This document shows positions 33,201 to 48,200 of a stretch of DNA of 64,000 bases, one piece after another (position 1 is the stretch's first letter; every line of letters begins with the position of its first letter). Under the pieces are notes generated by a model. It ran no database searches. It was not told the origin of the DNA and saw nothing but the letters and a program-made list of their open reading frames with translations. The stretch is from Nemertoderma westbladi (lineage: Eukaryota > Xenacoelomorpha > Nemertodermatida > Nemertodermatidae), in contig JAUCBJ010009063.1 of assembly GCA_032718475.1 (NCBI GenBank), forward strand, positions 62,001 through 126,000. The letters run 5' to 3'. The position numbers were made by a program, and so were the translations under genes.

Positions 33201-36200
33201 GACTATGGTTTTAGGTACGAAAGCTACCCCTAGTAGCTAATGGACAGACTGTGAGAGACTATGGTTTTAGGTACGAAAGCTACCCCCAGCTAATGGACGG
33301 ACTGTGAGAGACTATGGTTTTAGGTATGAAAGCTACCCCTAGTAGCTAATGGACGGACTGTGAGAGACTATGGTTTTAGGTAAGAAAGCTACCCCTAGCT
33401 AATGGACGGACTGTGAGAGACTATGGTTTTAGGTACGAAAGCTACCCCTAGCTAATGGACGGACTGTGAGAGACTATGGTTTTAGGTATGAAAGCTACCC
33501 CTAGTAGCTAATGGACGGACTGTGAGAGACTATGGTTTTAGGTATGAAAGCTACCCCTAGTAGCTAATGGACGGACTGTGAGAGACTATGGTTTTAGGTA
33601 CGAAAGCTACCCCCAGCTAATGGACGGACTGTGAGAGACTATGGTTTTAGGTATGAAAGTTACCCCTAGTAGCTAATGGACGGACTGTGAGAGACTATGG
33701 TTTTAGGTACGAAAGCTACCCCTAGCTAATGGACGGACTGTGAGAGACTATGGTTTTAGGTACGAAAGCTACCCCTAGCTAATGGACGGACTGTGAGAGA
33801 CTATGGTTTTAGGTATGAAAGCTACCCCTAGTAGCTAATGGACGGACTGTGAGAGACTATGGTTTTAGGTACGAAAGCTACCCCTAGCTAATGGACGGAC
33901 TGTGAAAGACTATGGTTTTAGGTATGAAAGCTACCCCTAGTAGCTAATGGACGGACTGTGAGAGACTATGGTTTTAGGTACGAAAGCTACCCTTAGCTAA
34001 TGGACGGACTGTGAGAGACTATGGTTTTAGGTACGAAAGCTACCCCTAGCTAATGGACTTACTGTGAGAGACTAAGACTATGGTTTTAGGTACGAAAGCT
34101 ACCCTTAGCTAATGGACTGACTGTGAGAGATTATGGTTTTAGGTACGAAAGCTACCCCTAGCTAATGGACGGACTGTGAGAGACTATGGTTTTAGGTACG
34201 AAAGCTACCCCTAGCTAATGGACGGACTGTGAGAGACTATGGTTTTAGGTACGAAAGCTACCCCTAGCTAATGGACGGACTGTGAGAGACTATGGTTTTA
34301 GGTACGAAAGCTACCCCTAGTAGCTAATGGACGGACTGTGAGAGACTATGGTTTTAGGTACGAAAGCTACCCCTAGTAGCTAATGGACGGACTGTGAGAG
34401 ACTATGGTTTTAGGTACGAAAGCTACCCCTAGCTAATGGACGGACTGTGAGAGACTATGGTTTTAGGTACGAAAGCTACCCCTAGCTAATGGACGGACTG
34501 TGAGAGACTATGGTTTTAGGTACGAAAGCTACCCCTAGCTAATGGACTGACTGTGAGAGACTATGGTTTTAGGTACGAAAGCTACCCCTAGTAGCTAATG
34601 GACGGACTGTGAGAGACTATGGTTTTAGGTACGAAAGCTACCCCTAGCTAATGGACGGACTGTGAGAGACTATGGTTTTAGTTACGAAAGCTACCCCTAG
34701 GTAATGGACGGACTGTGAGAGACTATGGTTTTAGGTACGAAAGCTACCCCTAGTAGCTAATGGACGGACTGTGAGAGACTATGGTTTTTGGTACGAAAGC
34801 TACCCCTAGTAGCTAATGGACGGACTGTGAGAGACTATGGTTTTAGGTACGAAAGCTACCCCTAGCTAATGGACGGACTGTGAGAGACTATGGTTTTAGG
34901 TACGAAAGCTACCCCTAGCTAATGGACGGACTGTGAGAGACTATGGTTTTAGGTACGAAAGCTACCCCTAGCTAATGGACTGACTGTGAGAGACTATGGT
35001 TTTAGGTACGAAAGCTACCCCTAGCTAATGGACGGACTGTGAGAGACTATGGTATTAGGTACGAAAGCTACCCCTAGCTAATGGACTGACTGTGAGAGAC
35101 TATGGTTTTAGGTACGAAAGCTACCCCTAGTAGCTAATGGACGGACTGTGAGAGACTATGGTTTTAGGTACGAAAGCTACCCCTAGTAGCTAATGGACGG
35201 ACTGTGAGAGACTATGGTTTTAGGTACGAAAGCTACCCCTAGCTAATGGACTCACTGTGAGAGACTATGGTTTTATGTTCGAAAGCTACCCCTAGTAGCT
35301 AATGGACGGACTGTGAGAGACTATGGTTTTAGGTACGAAAGCTACCCCTAGTAGCTAATGGACGGACTGTGAGAGACTATGGTTTTAGGTACGAAAGCTA
35401 CCCCTAGCTAATGGACTCACTGTGAGAGACTATGGTTTTATGTTCGAAAGCTACCCCTAGTAGCTAATGGACGGACTGTGAGAGACTATGGTTTTAGGTA
35501 CGAAAGCTACCCCTAGTAGCTAATGGACGGACTGTGAGAGACTATGGTTTTAGGTACGAAAGCTACCCCTAGTAGCTAATGGACGGACTGTGAGAGACTA
35601 TGGTTTTAGGTACGAAAGCTACCCCTAGTAGCTAATGGACGGACTGTGAGAGACTATGGTTTTAGGTACGAAAGCTACCCCTAGCTAATGGACTGACTGT
35701 GAGAGACTATGGTTTTAGGTACGAAAGCTACCCCTAGTAGCTAATGGACGGACTGTGAGAGACTATGGTTTTAGGTACGAAAGCTACCCCTAGCTAATGG
35801 ACTCACTGTGAGAGACTATGGTTTTATGTTCGAAAGCTACCCCTAGTAGCTAATGGACGGACTGTGAGAGACTATGGTTTTAGGTACGAAAGCTACCCCT
35901 AGTAGCTAATGGACGGACTGTGAGAGACTATGGTTTTAGGTACGAAAGCTACCCCTAGTAGCTAATGGACAGACTGTGAGAGACTATGGTTTTAGGTACG
36001 AAAGCTACCCCTAGTAGCTAATGGACTCACTGTGAGAGACTATGGTTTTAGGTATGAAAGCTACCCCTAGTAGCTAATGGACGGACTGTGAGAGACTATG
36101 GTTTTAGGTACGAAAGCTACCCCTAGTAGCTAATGGACGGACTGTGAGAGACTATGGTTTTAGGTACGAAAGCTACCCCTAGCTAATGGACTGACTGTGA

Positions 36201-39200
36201 GAGACTATGGTTTTAGGTACGAAAGCTACCCCTAGTAGCTAATGGACGGACTGTGAGAGACTATGGTTTTAGGTACGAAAGCTACCCCTAGCTAATGGAC
36301 GGACTGTGAGAGACTATGGTTTTAGGTACGAAAGCTACCCCTAGCTAATGGACGGACTGTGAGAGACTATGGTTTTAGGTACGAAAGCTACCCCTAGCTA
36401 ATGGACTGACTGTGAGAGACTATGGTTTTAGGTACGAAAGCTACCCCTAGTAGCTAATGAACGGACTGTGAGAGACTATGGTTTTAGGTACGAAAGCTAC
36501 CCCTAGCTAATGGACGGACTGTGAGAGACTATGGTTTTAGGTACGAAAGCTACCCCTAGCTAATGGACAGACTGTGAGAGACTATGGTTTTAGGTACGAA
36601 AGCTACCCCTAGTAGCTAATGGACGGACTGTGAGAGAATATGGTTTTAGGTACGAAAGCTACCCCTAGCTAATGGACGGACTGTGAGAGACTATGGTTTT
36701 AGGTACGAAAGCTACCCCTAGTAGCTAATGGACGGACTGTGAGAGACTATGGTTTTAGGTACGAAAGCTACCCCTAGTAGCTAATGGACGGACTGTGAGA
36801 GACTATGGTTTTAGGTACGAAAGCTACCCCTAGCTAATGGACTCACTGTGAGAGACTATGGTTTTATGTTCGAAAGCTACCCCTAGTAGCTAATGGACGG
36901 ACTGTGAGAGACTATGGTTTTAGGTACGAAAGCTACCCCTAGTAGCTAATGGACGGACTGTGAGAGACTATGGTTTTAGGTACGAAAGCTACCCCTAGTA
37001 GCTAATGGACAGACTGTGAGAGACTATGGTTTTAGGTACGAAAGCTACCCCCAGCTAATGGACGGACTGTGAGAGACTATGGTTTTAGGTATGAAAGCTA
37101 CCCCTAGTAGCTAATGGACGGACTGTGAGAGACTATGGTTTTAGGTAAGAAAGCTACCCCTAGCTAATGGACGGACTGTGAGAGACTATGGTTTTAGGTA
37201 CGAAAGCTACCCCTAGCTAATGGACGGACTGTGAGAGACTATGGTTTTAGGTATGAAAGCTACCCCTAGTAGCTAATGGACGGACTGTGAGAGACTATGG
37301 TTTTAGGTATGAAAGCTACCCCTAGTAGCTAATGGACGGACTGTGAGAGACTATGGTTTTAGGTACGAAAGCTACCCCCAGCTAATGGACGGACTGTGAG
37401 AGACTATGGTTTTAGGTATGAAAGTTACCCCTAGTAGCTAATGGACGGACTGTGAGAGACTATGGTTTTAGGTACGAAAGCTACCCCTAGCTAATGGACG
37501 GACTGTGAGAGACTATGGTTTTAGGTACGAAAGCTACCCCTAGCTAATGGACGGACTGTGAGAGACTATGGTTTTAGGTATGAAAGCTACCCCTAGTAGC
37601 TAATGGACGGACTGTGAGAGACTATGGTTTTAGGTACGAAAGCTACCCCTAGCTAATGGACGGACTGTGAAAGACTATGGTTTTAGGTATGAAAGCTACC
37701 CCTAGTAGCTAATGGACGGACTGTGAGAGACTATGGTTTTAGGTACGAAAGCTACCCTTAGCTAATGGACGGACTGTGAGAGACTATGGTTTTAGGTACG
37801 AAAGCTACCCCTAGCTAATGGACGGACTGTGAGAGACTATGGTTTTAGGTATGAAAGCTACCCCTAGCTAATGGACGGACTGTGAGAGACTATGGTTTTA
37901 GGTACGAAAGCTACCCCTAGCTAATGGACGGACTGTGAGAGACTATGGTTTTAGGTACGAAAGCTACCCCTAGTAGCTAATGGACGGACTGTGAGAGACT
38001 ATGGTTTTAGGTACGAAAGCTACCCCTAGCTAATGGACGGACTGTGAGAGACTATGGATTTAGGTACGAAAGCTACCCCTAGCTAATGGACGGACTGTGA
38101 GAGACTATGGTTTTAGGTACGAAAGCTACCCCTAGCTAATGGACGGACTGTGAGAGACTATGGTTTTAGGTACGAAAGCTACCCCTAGTAGCTAATGGAC
38201 GGACTGTGAGAGACTATGGTTTTAGGTACGAAAGCTACCCCTAGTAGCTAATGGACGGACTGTGAGAGACTATGGTTTTAGGTACGAAAGCTACCCCTAG
38301 CTAATGGACGGACTGTGAGAGACTATGGTTTTAGGTACGAAAGCTACCCCTAGTAGCTAATGGACGGACTGTGAGAGACTATGGTTTTAGGTACGAAAGC
38401 TACCCCTAGTAGCTAATGGACGGACTGTGAGAGACTATGGTTTTAGGTACGAAAGCTACCCCTAGTAGCTAATGGACAGACTGTGAGAGACTATGGTTTT
38501 AGGTACGAAAGCTACCCCTAGCTAATGGACGGACTGTGAGAGACTATGGTTTTAGGTACGAAAGCTACCCCTAGTAGCTAATGGACGGACTGTGAGAGAC
38601 TATGGTTTTAGGTACGAAAGCTACCCCTAGTAGCTAATGGACGGACTGTGAGAGACTATGGTTTTAGGTACGAAAGCTACCCCTAGCTAATGGACGGACT
38701 GTGAGAGACTATGGTTTTAGGTACGAAAGCTACCCCTAGTAGCTAATGGACGGACTGTGAGAGACTATGGTTTTAGGTACGAAAGCTACCCCTAGTAGCT
38801 AATGGACGGACTGTGAGAGACTATGGTTTTAGGTACGAAAGCTACCCCTAGCTAATGGACGGACTGTGAGAGACTATGGTTTTAGGTACGAAAGCTACCC
38901 CTAGCTAATGGACGGACTGTGAGAGACTATGGTTTTAGGTACGAAAGCTACCCCTAGTAGCTAATGGACGGACTGTGNNNNNNNNNNNNNNNNNNNNNNN
39001 NNNNNNNNNNNNNNNNNNNNNNNNNNNNNNNNNNNNNNNNNNNNNNNNNNNNNNNNNNNNNNNNNNNNNNNNNNNNNGTAGCTAATGGACGGACTGTGAG
39101 AGACTATGGTTTTAGGTACGAAAGCTACCCCTAGCTAATGGACAGACTGTGAGAGACTATGGTTTTAGGTACGAAAGCTACCCCTAGCTAATGGACGGAC

Positions 39201-42200
39201 TGTGAGAGACTATGGTTTTAGGTACGAAAGCTACCCCTAGCTAATGGACGGACTGTGAGAGACTATGGTTTTAGGTACGAAAGCTACCCCTAGTAGCTAA
39301 TGGACGGACTGTGAGAGACTATGGTTTTAGGTACGAAAGCTACCCCTAGCTAATGGACGGACTGTGAGAGACTATGGTTTTAGGTACGAAAGCTACCCCT
39401 AGCTAATGGACGGACTGTGAGAGACTATGGTTTTAGGTACGAAAGCTACCCCTAGCTAATGGACGGACTGTGAGAGACTATGGTTTTAGGTACGAAAGCT
39501 ACCCCTAGCTAATGGACGGACTGTGAGAGACTATGGTTTTAGGTACGAAAGCTACCCCTAGCTAATGGACGGACTGTGAGAGACTATGGTTTTAGGTACG
39601 AAAGCTACCCCTAGCTAATGGACGGACTGTGAGAGACTATGGTTTTAGGTACGAAAGCTACCCCTAGTAGCTAATGGACGGACTGTGAGAGACTATGGTT
39701 TTAGGTACGAAAGCTACCCCTAGTCTAATGGACAGACTGTGAGAGACTATGGTTTTAGGTACGAAAGCTACCCCTAGCTAATGGACGGACTGTGAGAGAC
39801 TATGGTTTTAGGTACGAAAGCTACCCCTAGCTAATGGACGGACTGTGAGAGACTATGGTTTTAGGTACGAAAGCTACCCCTAGTAGCTAATGGACGGACT
39901 GTGAGAGACTATGGTTTTAGGTACGAAAGCTACCCCTAGCTAATGGACAGACTGTGAGAGACTATGGTTTTAGGTACGAAAGCTACCCCTAGCTAATGGA
40001 CGGACTGTGAGAGACTATGGTTTTAGGTACGAAAGCTACCCCTAGCTAATGGACGGACTGTGAGAGACTATGGTTTTAGGTACGAAAGCTACCCCTAGTA
40101 GCTAATGGACGGACTGTGAGAGACTATGGTTTTAGGTACGAAAGCTACCCCTAGCTAATGGACTCACTGTGAGAGACTATGGTTTTAGGTACGAAAGCTA
40201 CCCCTAGCTAATGGACGGACTGTGAGAGACTATGGTTTTAGGTACGAAAGCTACCCCTAGCTAATGGACTCACTGTGAGAGACTATGGTTTTAGGTACGA
40301 AAGTTACCCCTAGCTAATGGACGGACTGTGAGAGACTATGGTTTTAGGTACGAAAGCTACCCCTAGCTAATGGACTGACTGTGAGAGACTATGGTTTTAG
40401 GTACGAAAGCTACCCCTAGCTAATGGACGGACTGTGAGAGACTATGGTTTTAGGTACGAAAGCTACCCCTAGTAGCTAATGGACTGACTGTGAGAGACTA
40501 TGGTTTTAGGTACGAAAGCTACCCCTAGTAGCTAATGGACGGACTGTGAGAGACTATGGTTTTAGGTACGAAAGCTACCCCTAGCTAATGGACGGACTGT
40601 GAGAGACTATGGTTTTAGGTACGAAAGCTACCCCTAGTACTAATGGACGGACTGTGAGAGACTATGGTTTTAGGTACGAAAGCTACCCCTAGTAGCTAAT
40701 GGACGGACTGTGAGAGACTATGGTTTTAGGTACGAAAGCTACCCCTAGTAGCTAATGGACGGACTGTGAGAGACTATGGTTTTAGGTACGAAAGCTACCC
40801 CTAGCTAATGGACAGACTGTGAGAGACTATGGTTTTAGGTACGAAAGCTACCCCTAGCTAATGGACGGACTGTGAGAGACTATGGTTTTAGGTACGAAAG
40901 CTACCCCTAGCTAATGGACGGACTGTGAGAGACTATGGTTTTAGGTACGAAAGCTACCCCTAGCTAATGGACGGACTGTGAGAGACTATGGTTTTAGGTA
41001 CGAAAGCTACCCCTAGCTAATGGACGGACTGTGAGAGACTATGGTTTTAGGTACGAAAGCTACCCCTAGCTAATGGACGGACTGTGAGAGACTATGGTTT
41101 TAGGTACGAAAGCTACCCCTAGTAGCTAATGGACGGACTGTGAGAGACTATGGTTTTAGGTACGAAAGCTACCCCTAGCTAATGGACGGACTGTGAGAGA
41201 CTATGGTTTTAGGTACGAAAGCTACCCCTAGCTAATGGACGGACTGTGAGAGACTATGGTTTTAGGTACGAAAGCTACCCCTAGCTAATGGACGGACTGT
41301 GAGAGACTATGGTTTTAGGTACGAAAGCTACCCCTAGTAGCTAATGGACGGACTGTGAGAGACTATGGTTTTAGGTACGAAAGCTACCCCTAGCTAATGG
41401 ACAGACTGTGAGAGACTATGGTTTTAGGTACGAAAGCTACCCCTAGCTAATGGACGGACTGTGAGAGACTATGGTTTTAGGTACGAAAGCTACCCCTAGC
41501 TAATGGACGGACTGTGAGAGACTATGGTTTTAGGTATGAAAGCTACCCCTAGTAGCTAATGGACGGACTGTGAGAGACTATGGTTTTAGGTACGAAAGCT
41601 ACCCCTAGCTAATGGACTCACTGTGAGAGACTATGGTTTTAGGTACGAAAGTTACCCCTAGCTAATGGACGGACTGTGAGAGACTATGGTTTTAGGTACG
41701 AAAGCTACCCCTAGCTAATGGACTCACTGTGAGAGACTATGGTTTTAGGTACGAAAGTTACCCCTAGCTAATGGACGGACTGTGAGAGACTATGGTTTTA
41801 GGTACGAAAGCTACCCCTAGCTAATGGACTCACTGTGAGAGACTATGGTTTTAGGTACGAAAGCTACCCCTAGCTAATGGACGGACTGTGAGAGACTATG
41901 GTTTTAGGTACGAAAGCTACCCCTAGTAGCTAATGGACTGACTGTGAGAGACTATGGTTTTAGGTACGAAAGCTACCACTAGTAGCTAATGGACGGACTG
42001 ATGAGAGACTATGGTTTTAGGTACGAAAGCTACCCCTAGCTAATGGACGGACTGTGAGAGACTATGGTTTTAGGTACGAAAGCTACCCCTAGCCAATGGA
42101 CTGACTGTGAGAGACTATGGTTTTAGGTACGAACGCTACCCCTAGTAACTAATGGACGGACTGTGAGAGACTATGGTTTTAGGTACGAAAGCTACCCCTA

Positions 42201-45200
42201 GTAGCTAATGGACGGACTGTGAGAGACTATGGCTTTAGGTACGAAAGCTACCCCTAGCTAATGGACGGACTGTGAGAGACTATGGTTTTATGTTCGAAAG
42301 CTACCCCTAGTAGCTAATGGACGGACTGTGAGAGACTATGGTTTTAGGTTCGAAAGCTACCCCTAGTAGCTAATGGACGGACTGTGAGAGACTATGGTTT
42401 TAGGTACGAAAGCTACCCCTAGCTAATGGACGGACTGTGAGAGACTATGGTTTTATGTTCGAAAGCTACCCCTAGTAGCTAATGGACGGACTGTGAGAGA
42501 CTATGGTTTTAGGTACGAAAGCTACCCCTAGCTAATGGACAGACTGTGAGAGACTATGGTTTTAGGTACGAAAGCTACCCCTAGCTAATGGACGGACTGT
42601 GAGAGACTATGGTTTTAGGTATTAAAGCTACCCCTAGCTAATGGACGGACTGTGAGAGACTATGGTTTTAGGTACGAAAGCTACCCCTAGCCAATGGACT
42701 GACTGTGAGAGACTATGGTTTTAGGTACGAACGCTACCCCTAGTAACTAATGGACGGACTGTGAGAGACTATGGTTTTAGGTACGAAAGCTACCCCTAGT
42801 AGCTAATGGACGGACTGTGAGAGACTATGGCTTTAGGTACGAAAGCTACCCCTAGCTAATGGACGGACTGTGAGAGACTATGGTTTTAGGTACGAAAGCT
42901 ACCCCTAGCCAATGGACGGACTGTGAGAGACTATGGTTTTAGGTACGAAAGCTACCCCTAGCTAATGGACTCACTGTGAGAGACTATGGTTTTAGGTACA
43001 AAAGCTACACCTAGTAGCTAATGGACGGACTGTGAGAGACTATGGTTTTAGGTACGAAAGATACCCCTAGCTAATGGACAGACTGTGAGAGACTATGGTT
43101 TTAGGTACGAAAGCTACCCCTAGCTAATGGACGGACTGTGAGAGACTATGGTTTTAGGTACGAAAGCTACCCCTAGCTAATGGACGGACTGTGAGAGACT
43201 ATGGTTTTAGGTATGAAAGCTACCCCTAGTAGCTAATGGACGGACTGTGAGAGACTATGGTTTTATGTTCGAAAGCTACCCCTAGTAGCTAATGGACGGA
43301 CTGTGAGAGACTATGGTTTTAGGTACGAAAGCTACCCCTAGCTAATGGACGGACTGTGAGAGACTATGGTTTTATGTTCGAAAGCTACCCCTAGTAGCTA
43401 ATGGACGGACTGTGAGAGACTATGGTTTTATGTTCGAAAGCTACCCCTAGTAGCTAATGGACGGACTGTGAGAGACTATGGTTTTAGGTACGAAAGCTAC
43501 CCCTAGCTAATGGACGGACTGTGAGAGACTATGGTTTTATGTTCGAAAGCTACCCCTAGTAGCTAATGGACGGACTGTGAGAGACTATGGTTTTAGGTAC
43601 GAAAGCTACCCCTAGCTAATGGACAGACTGTGAGAGACTATGGTTTTAGGTACGAAAGCTACCCCTAGCTAATGGACTCACTGTGAGAGACTATGGTTTT
43701 AGGTACGAAAGCTACCCCTAGTAGCTAATGGACGGACTGTGAGAGACTATGGTTTTAGGTACGAAAGCTACCCCTAGCTAATGGACTGACTGAGAGAGAC
43801 TATGGTTTTAGGTGCGAAAGCTACCCCTAGCTAATGGACGGACTGTGAGAGACTATGGCTTTAGGTACGAAAGCTACCCCTAGCTAATGGACGGACTGTG
43901 AGAGACTATGGTTTTATGTTCGAAAGCTACCCCTAGTAGCTAATGGACGGACTGTGAGAGACTATGGTTTTAGGTACGAAAGCTACCCCTAGCTAATGGA
44001 CGGACTGTGAGAGACTATGGTTTTAGGTACGAAAGCTACCTCTAGCTAATGGACAGACTGTGAGAGACTATGGTTTTAGGTACGAAAGCTACCCCTAGTA
44101 GCTAATGGACGGACTGTGAGAGACTATGGTTTTAGGTACGAAAGCTACCCGTAGTAGCTAATGGACTCACTGTGAGAGACTATGGTTTTAGGTACGAAAG
44201 CTACCCCTAGCTAATGGACTCACTGTGAGAGATTATGGTTTTAGGTACGAAAGCTACCCGTAGTAGCTAATGGACTCACTGTGAGAGACTATGGTTTTAG
44301 GTACGAAAGCTACCCCTAGCTAATGGACTCACTGTGAGAGACTATGGTTTTAGGTACGAAAGCTACCCCTAGTAGCTAATGGACGGACTGTGAGAGACTA
44401 TGGTTTTAGGTACGGAAGCTACCCGTAGTAGCTAATGGACTCACTGTGAGAGACTATGGTTTTAGGTACGAAAGCTACCCCTAGCTAATGGACTCACTGT
44501 GAGAGATTATGGTTTTAGGTACGAAAGCTACCCGTAGTAGCTAATGGACTCACTGTGAGAGACTATGGTTTTAGGTACGAAAGCTACCCCTAGCTAATGG
44601 ACTCACTGTGAGAGACCATGGTTTTAGGTACGAAAGCTACCCGTAGTAGCTAATGGACTCACTGTGAGAGACTATGGTTTTAGGTACGAAAGCTACCCCT
44701 AGCTAATGGACTCACTGTGAGAGACTATGGTTTTAGGTACGAAAGCTACCCCTAGCTAATGGACTCACTGTGAGAGACTATGGTTTTAGGTACGAAAGCT
44801 ACCCCTAGCTAATGGACGGACTGTGAGAGACTATGGTTTTAGGTACGAAAGCTACCCCTAGTAGCTAATGGACGGACTGTGAGAGACTATGGTTTTAGGT
44901 ACGAAAGCTACCCCTAGCTAATGGACTCACTGTGAGAGACTATGGTTTTAGGTACGAAAGCTACCCCTAGCTAATGGACGGACTGTGAGAGACTATGGTT
45001 TTAGGTACGAAAGCTACCCCTAGCTAATGGACTCACTGTGAGAGACTATGGTTTTATGTACGAAAGCTACCCCTAGCTAATGGACGGACTGTGAGAGACT
45101 ATGGTTTTAGGTACGAAAGCTACCCCTAGCTAATGGACTCACTGTGAGAGACTATGGTTTTAGGTACGAAAGCTACCCCTAGTAGCTAATGGACGGACTG

Positions 45201-48200
45201 TGAGAGACTATGGTTTTAGGTACGAAAGCTACCCCTAAGCTAATGGACGGACTGTGAGAGACTATGGTTTTAGGTACGAAAGCTACCCCTAGTAGCTAAT
45301 GGACGGACTGTGAGAGACTATGGTTTTAGGTACGAAAGCTACCCCTAGTAGCTAATGGACTGACTGTGAGAGACTATGGTTTTAGGTACGAAAGCTACCC
45401 CTAGCTAATGGACTGACTGTGAGAGACTATGGTTTTAGGTACGAAAGCTACCCCTAGTAGCTAATGGACGGACTGTGAGAGACTATGGTTTTAGGTACGA
45501 AAGCTACCCCTAGCTAATGGACGGACTGTGAGAGACTATGGTTTTAGGTACGAAAGCTACCCCTAGTAGCTAATGGACGGACTGTGAGAGACTATGGTTT
45601 TAGGTACGAAAGCTACCCCTAGCTAATGGACTCACTGTGAGAGACTATGGTTTTAGGTACGAAAGCTACCCCTAGCTAATGGACGGACTGTGAGAGACTA
45701 TGGTTTTAGGTACGAAAGCTACCCCTAGCTAATGGACGGACTGTGAGAGACTATGGTTTTAGGTACGAAAGCTACCCCTAGCTAATGGACGGACTGTGAG
45801 AGACTATGGTTTTAGGTACGAAAGCTACCCCTAGCTAATGGACGGACTGTGAGAGACTATGGTTTTAGGTACGAAAGCTACCCCTAGCTAATGGACGGAC
45901 TGTGAGAGACTATGGTTTTAGGTACGAAAGCTACCCCTAGCTAATGGACGGACTGTGAGAGACTATGGTTTTAGGTACGAAAGCTACCCCTAGTAGCTAA
46001 TGGACGGACTGTGAGAGACTATGGTTTTAGGTACGAAAGCTACCCCTAGCTAATGGACGGACTGTGAGAGACTATGGTTTTAGGTACGAAAGCTACCCCT
46101 AGCTAATGGACGGACTGTGAGAGACTATGGTTTTAGGTACGAAAGCTACCCCTAGCTAATGGACGGACTGTGAGAGACTATGGTTTTAGGTACGAAAGCT
46201 ACCCCTAGTAGCTAATGGACGGACTGTGAGAGACTATGGTTTTAGGTACGAAAGCTACCCCTAGCTAATGGACTCACTGTGAGAGACTATGGTTTTAGGT
46301 ACGAAAGTTACCCCTAGCTAATGGACGGACTGTGAGAGACTATGGTTTTAGGTACGAAAGCTACCCCTAGCTAATGGACTCACTGTGAGAGACTATGGTT
46401 TTAGGTACGAAAGTTACCCCTAGCTAATGGACGGACTGTGAGAGACTATGGTTTTAGGTACGAAAGCTACCCCTAGCTAATGGACTCACTGTGAGAGACT
46501 ATGGTTTTAGGTACGAAAGCTACCCCTAGCTAATGGACGGACTGTGAGAGACTATGGTTTTAGGTACGAAAGCTACCCCTAGTAGCTAATGGACGGACTG
46601 TGAGAGACTATGGTTTTAGGTACGAAAGCTACCCCTAGTACCTAATGGACGGACTGTGAGAGACTATGGTTTTAGGTACGAAAGCTACCCCTAGCTAATG
46701 GACGGACTGTGAGAGACTATGGTTTTAGGTACGAAAGCTACCCCTAGTACTAATGGACGGACTGTGAGAGACTATGGTTTTAGGTACGAAAGCTACCCCT
46801 AGTAGCTAATGGACGGACTGTGAGAGACTATGGTTTTAGGTACGAAAGCTACCCCTAGTAGCTAATGGACGGACTGTGAGAGACTATGGTTTTAGGTACG
46901 AAAGCTACCCCTAGCTAATGGACGGACTGTGAGAGACTATGGTTTTAGGTACGAAAGCTACCCCTAGCTAATGGACGGACTGTGAGAGACTATGGTTTTA
47001 GGTACGAAAGCTACCCCTAGCTAATGGACGGACTGTGAGAGACTATGGTTTTAGGTACGAAAGCTACCCCTAGCTAATGGACGGACTGTGAGAGACTATG
47101 GTTTTAGGTACGAAAGCTACCCCTAGCTAATGGACGGACTGTGAGAGACTATGGTTTTAGGTACGAAAGCTACCCCTAGCTAATGGACGGACTGTGAGAG
47201 ACTATGGTTTTAGGTACGAAAGCTACCCCTAGTAGCTAATGGACGGACTGTGAGAGACTATGGTTTTAGGTACGAAAGCTACCCCTAGCTAATGGACGGA
47301 CTGTGAGAGACTATGGTTTTAGGTACGAAAGCTACCCCTAGCTAATGGACGGACTGTGAGAGACTATGGTTTTAGGTACGAAAGCTACCCCTAGCTAATG
47401 GACGGACTGTGAGAGACTATGGTTTTAGGTACGAAAACTACCACTAGTAGCTAATGGACGGACTGATGAGAGACTATGGTTTTAGGTACGAAAGCTACCC
47501 CTAGCTAATGGACGGACTGTGAGAGACTATGGTTTTAGGTACGAAAGCTACCCCTAGCCAATGGACTGACTGTGAGAGACTATGGTTTTAGGTACGAACG
47601 CTACCCCTAGTAACTAATGGACGGACTGTGAGAGACTATGGTTTTAGGTACGAAAGCTACCCCTAGTAGCTAATGGACGGACTGTGAGAGACTATGGCTT
47701 TAGGTACGAAAGCTACCCCTAGCTAATGGACGGACTGTGAGAGACTATGGTTTTATGTTCGAAAGCTACCCCTAGTAGCTAATGGACGGACTGTGAGAGA
47801 CTATGGTTTTATGTTCGAAAGCTACCCCTAGTAGCTAATGGACGGACTGTGAGAGACTATGGTTTTAGGTACGAAAGCTACCCCTAGCTAATGGACGGAC
47901 TGTGAGAGACTATGGTTTTATGTTCGAAAGCTACCCCTAGTAGCTAATGGACGGACTGTGAGAGACTATGGTTTTAGGTACGAAAGCTACCCCTAGCTAA
48001 TGGACAGACTGTGAGAGACTATGGTTTTAGGTACGAAAGCTACCCCTAGCTAATGGACGGACTGTGAGAGACTATGGTTTTAGGTATTAAAGCTACCCCT
48101 AGCTAATGGACGGACTGTGAGAGACTATGGTTTTAGGTACGAAAGCTACCCCTAGCCAATGGACTGACTGTGAGAGACTATGGTTTTAGGTACGAACGCT

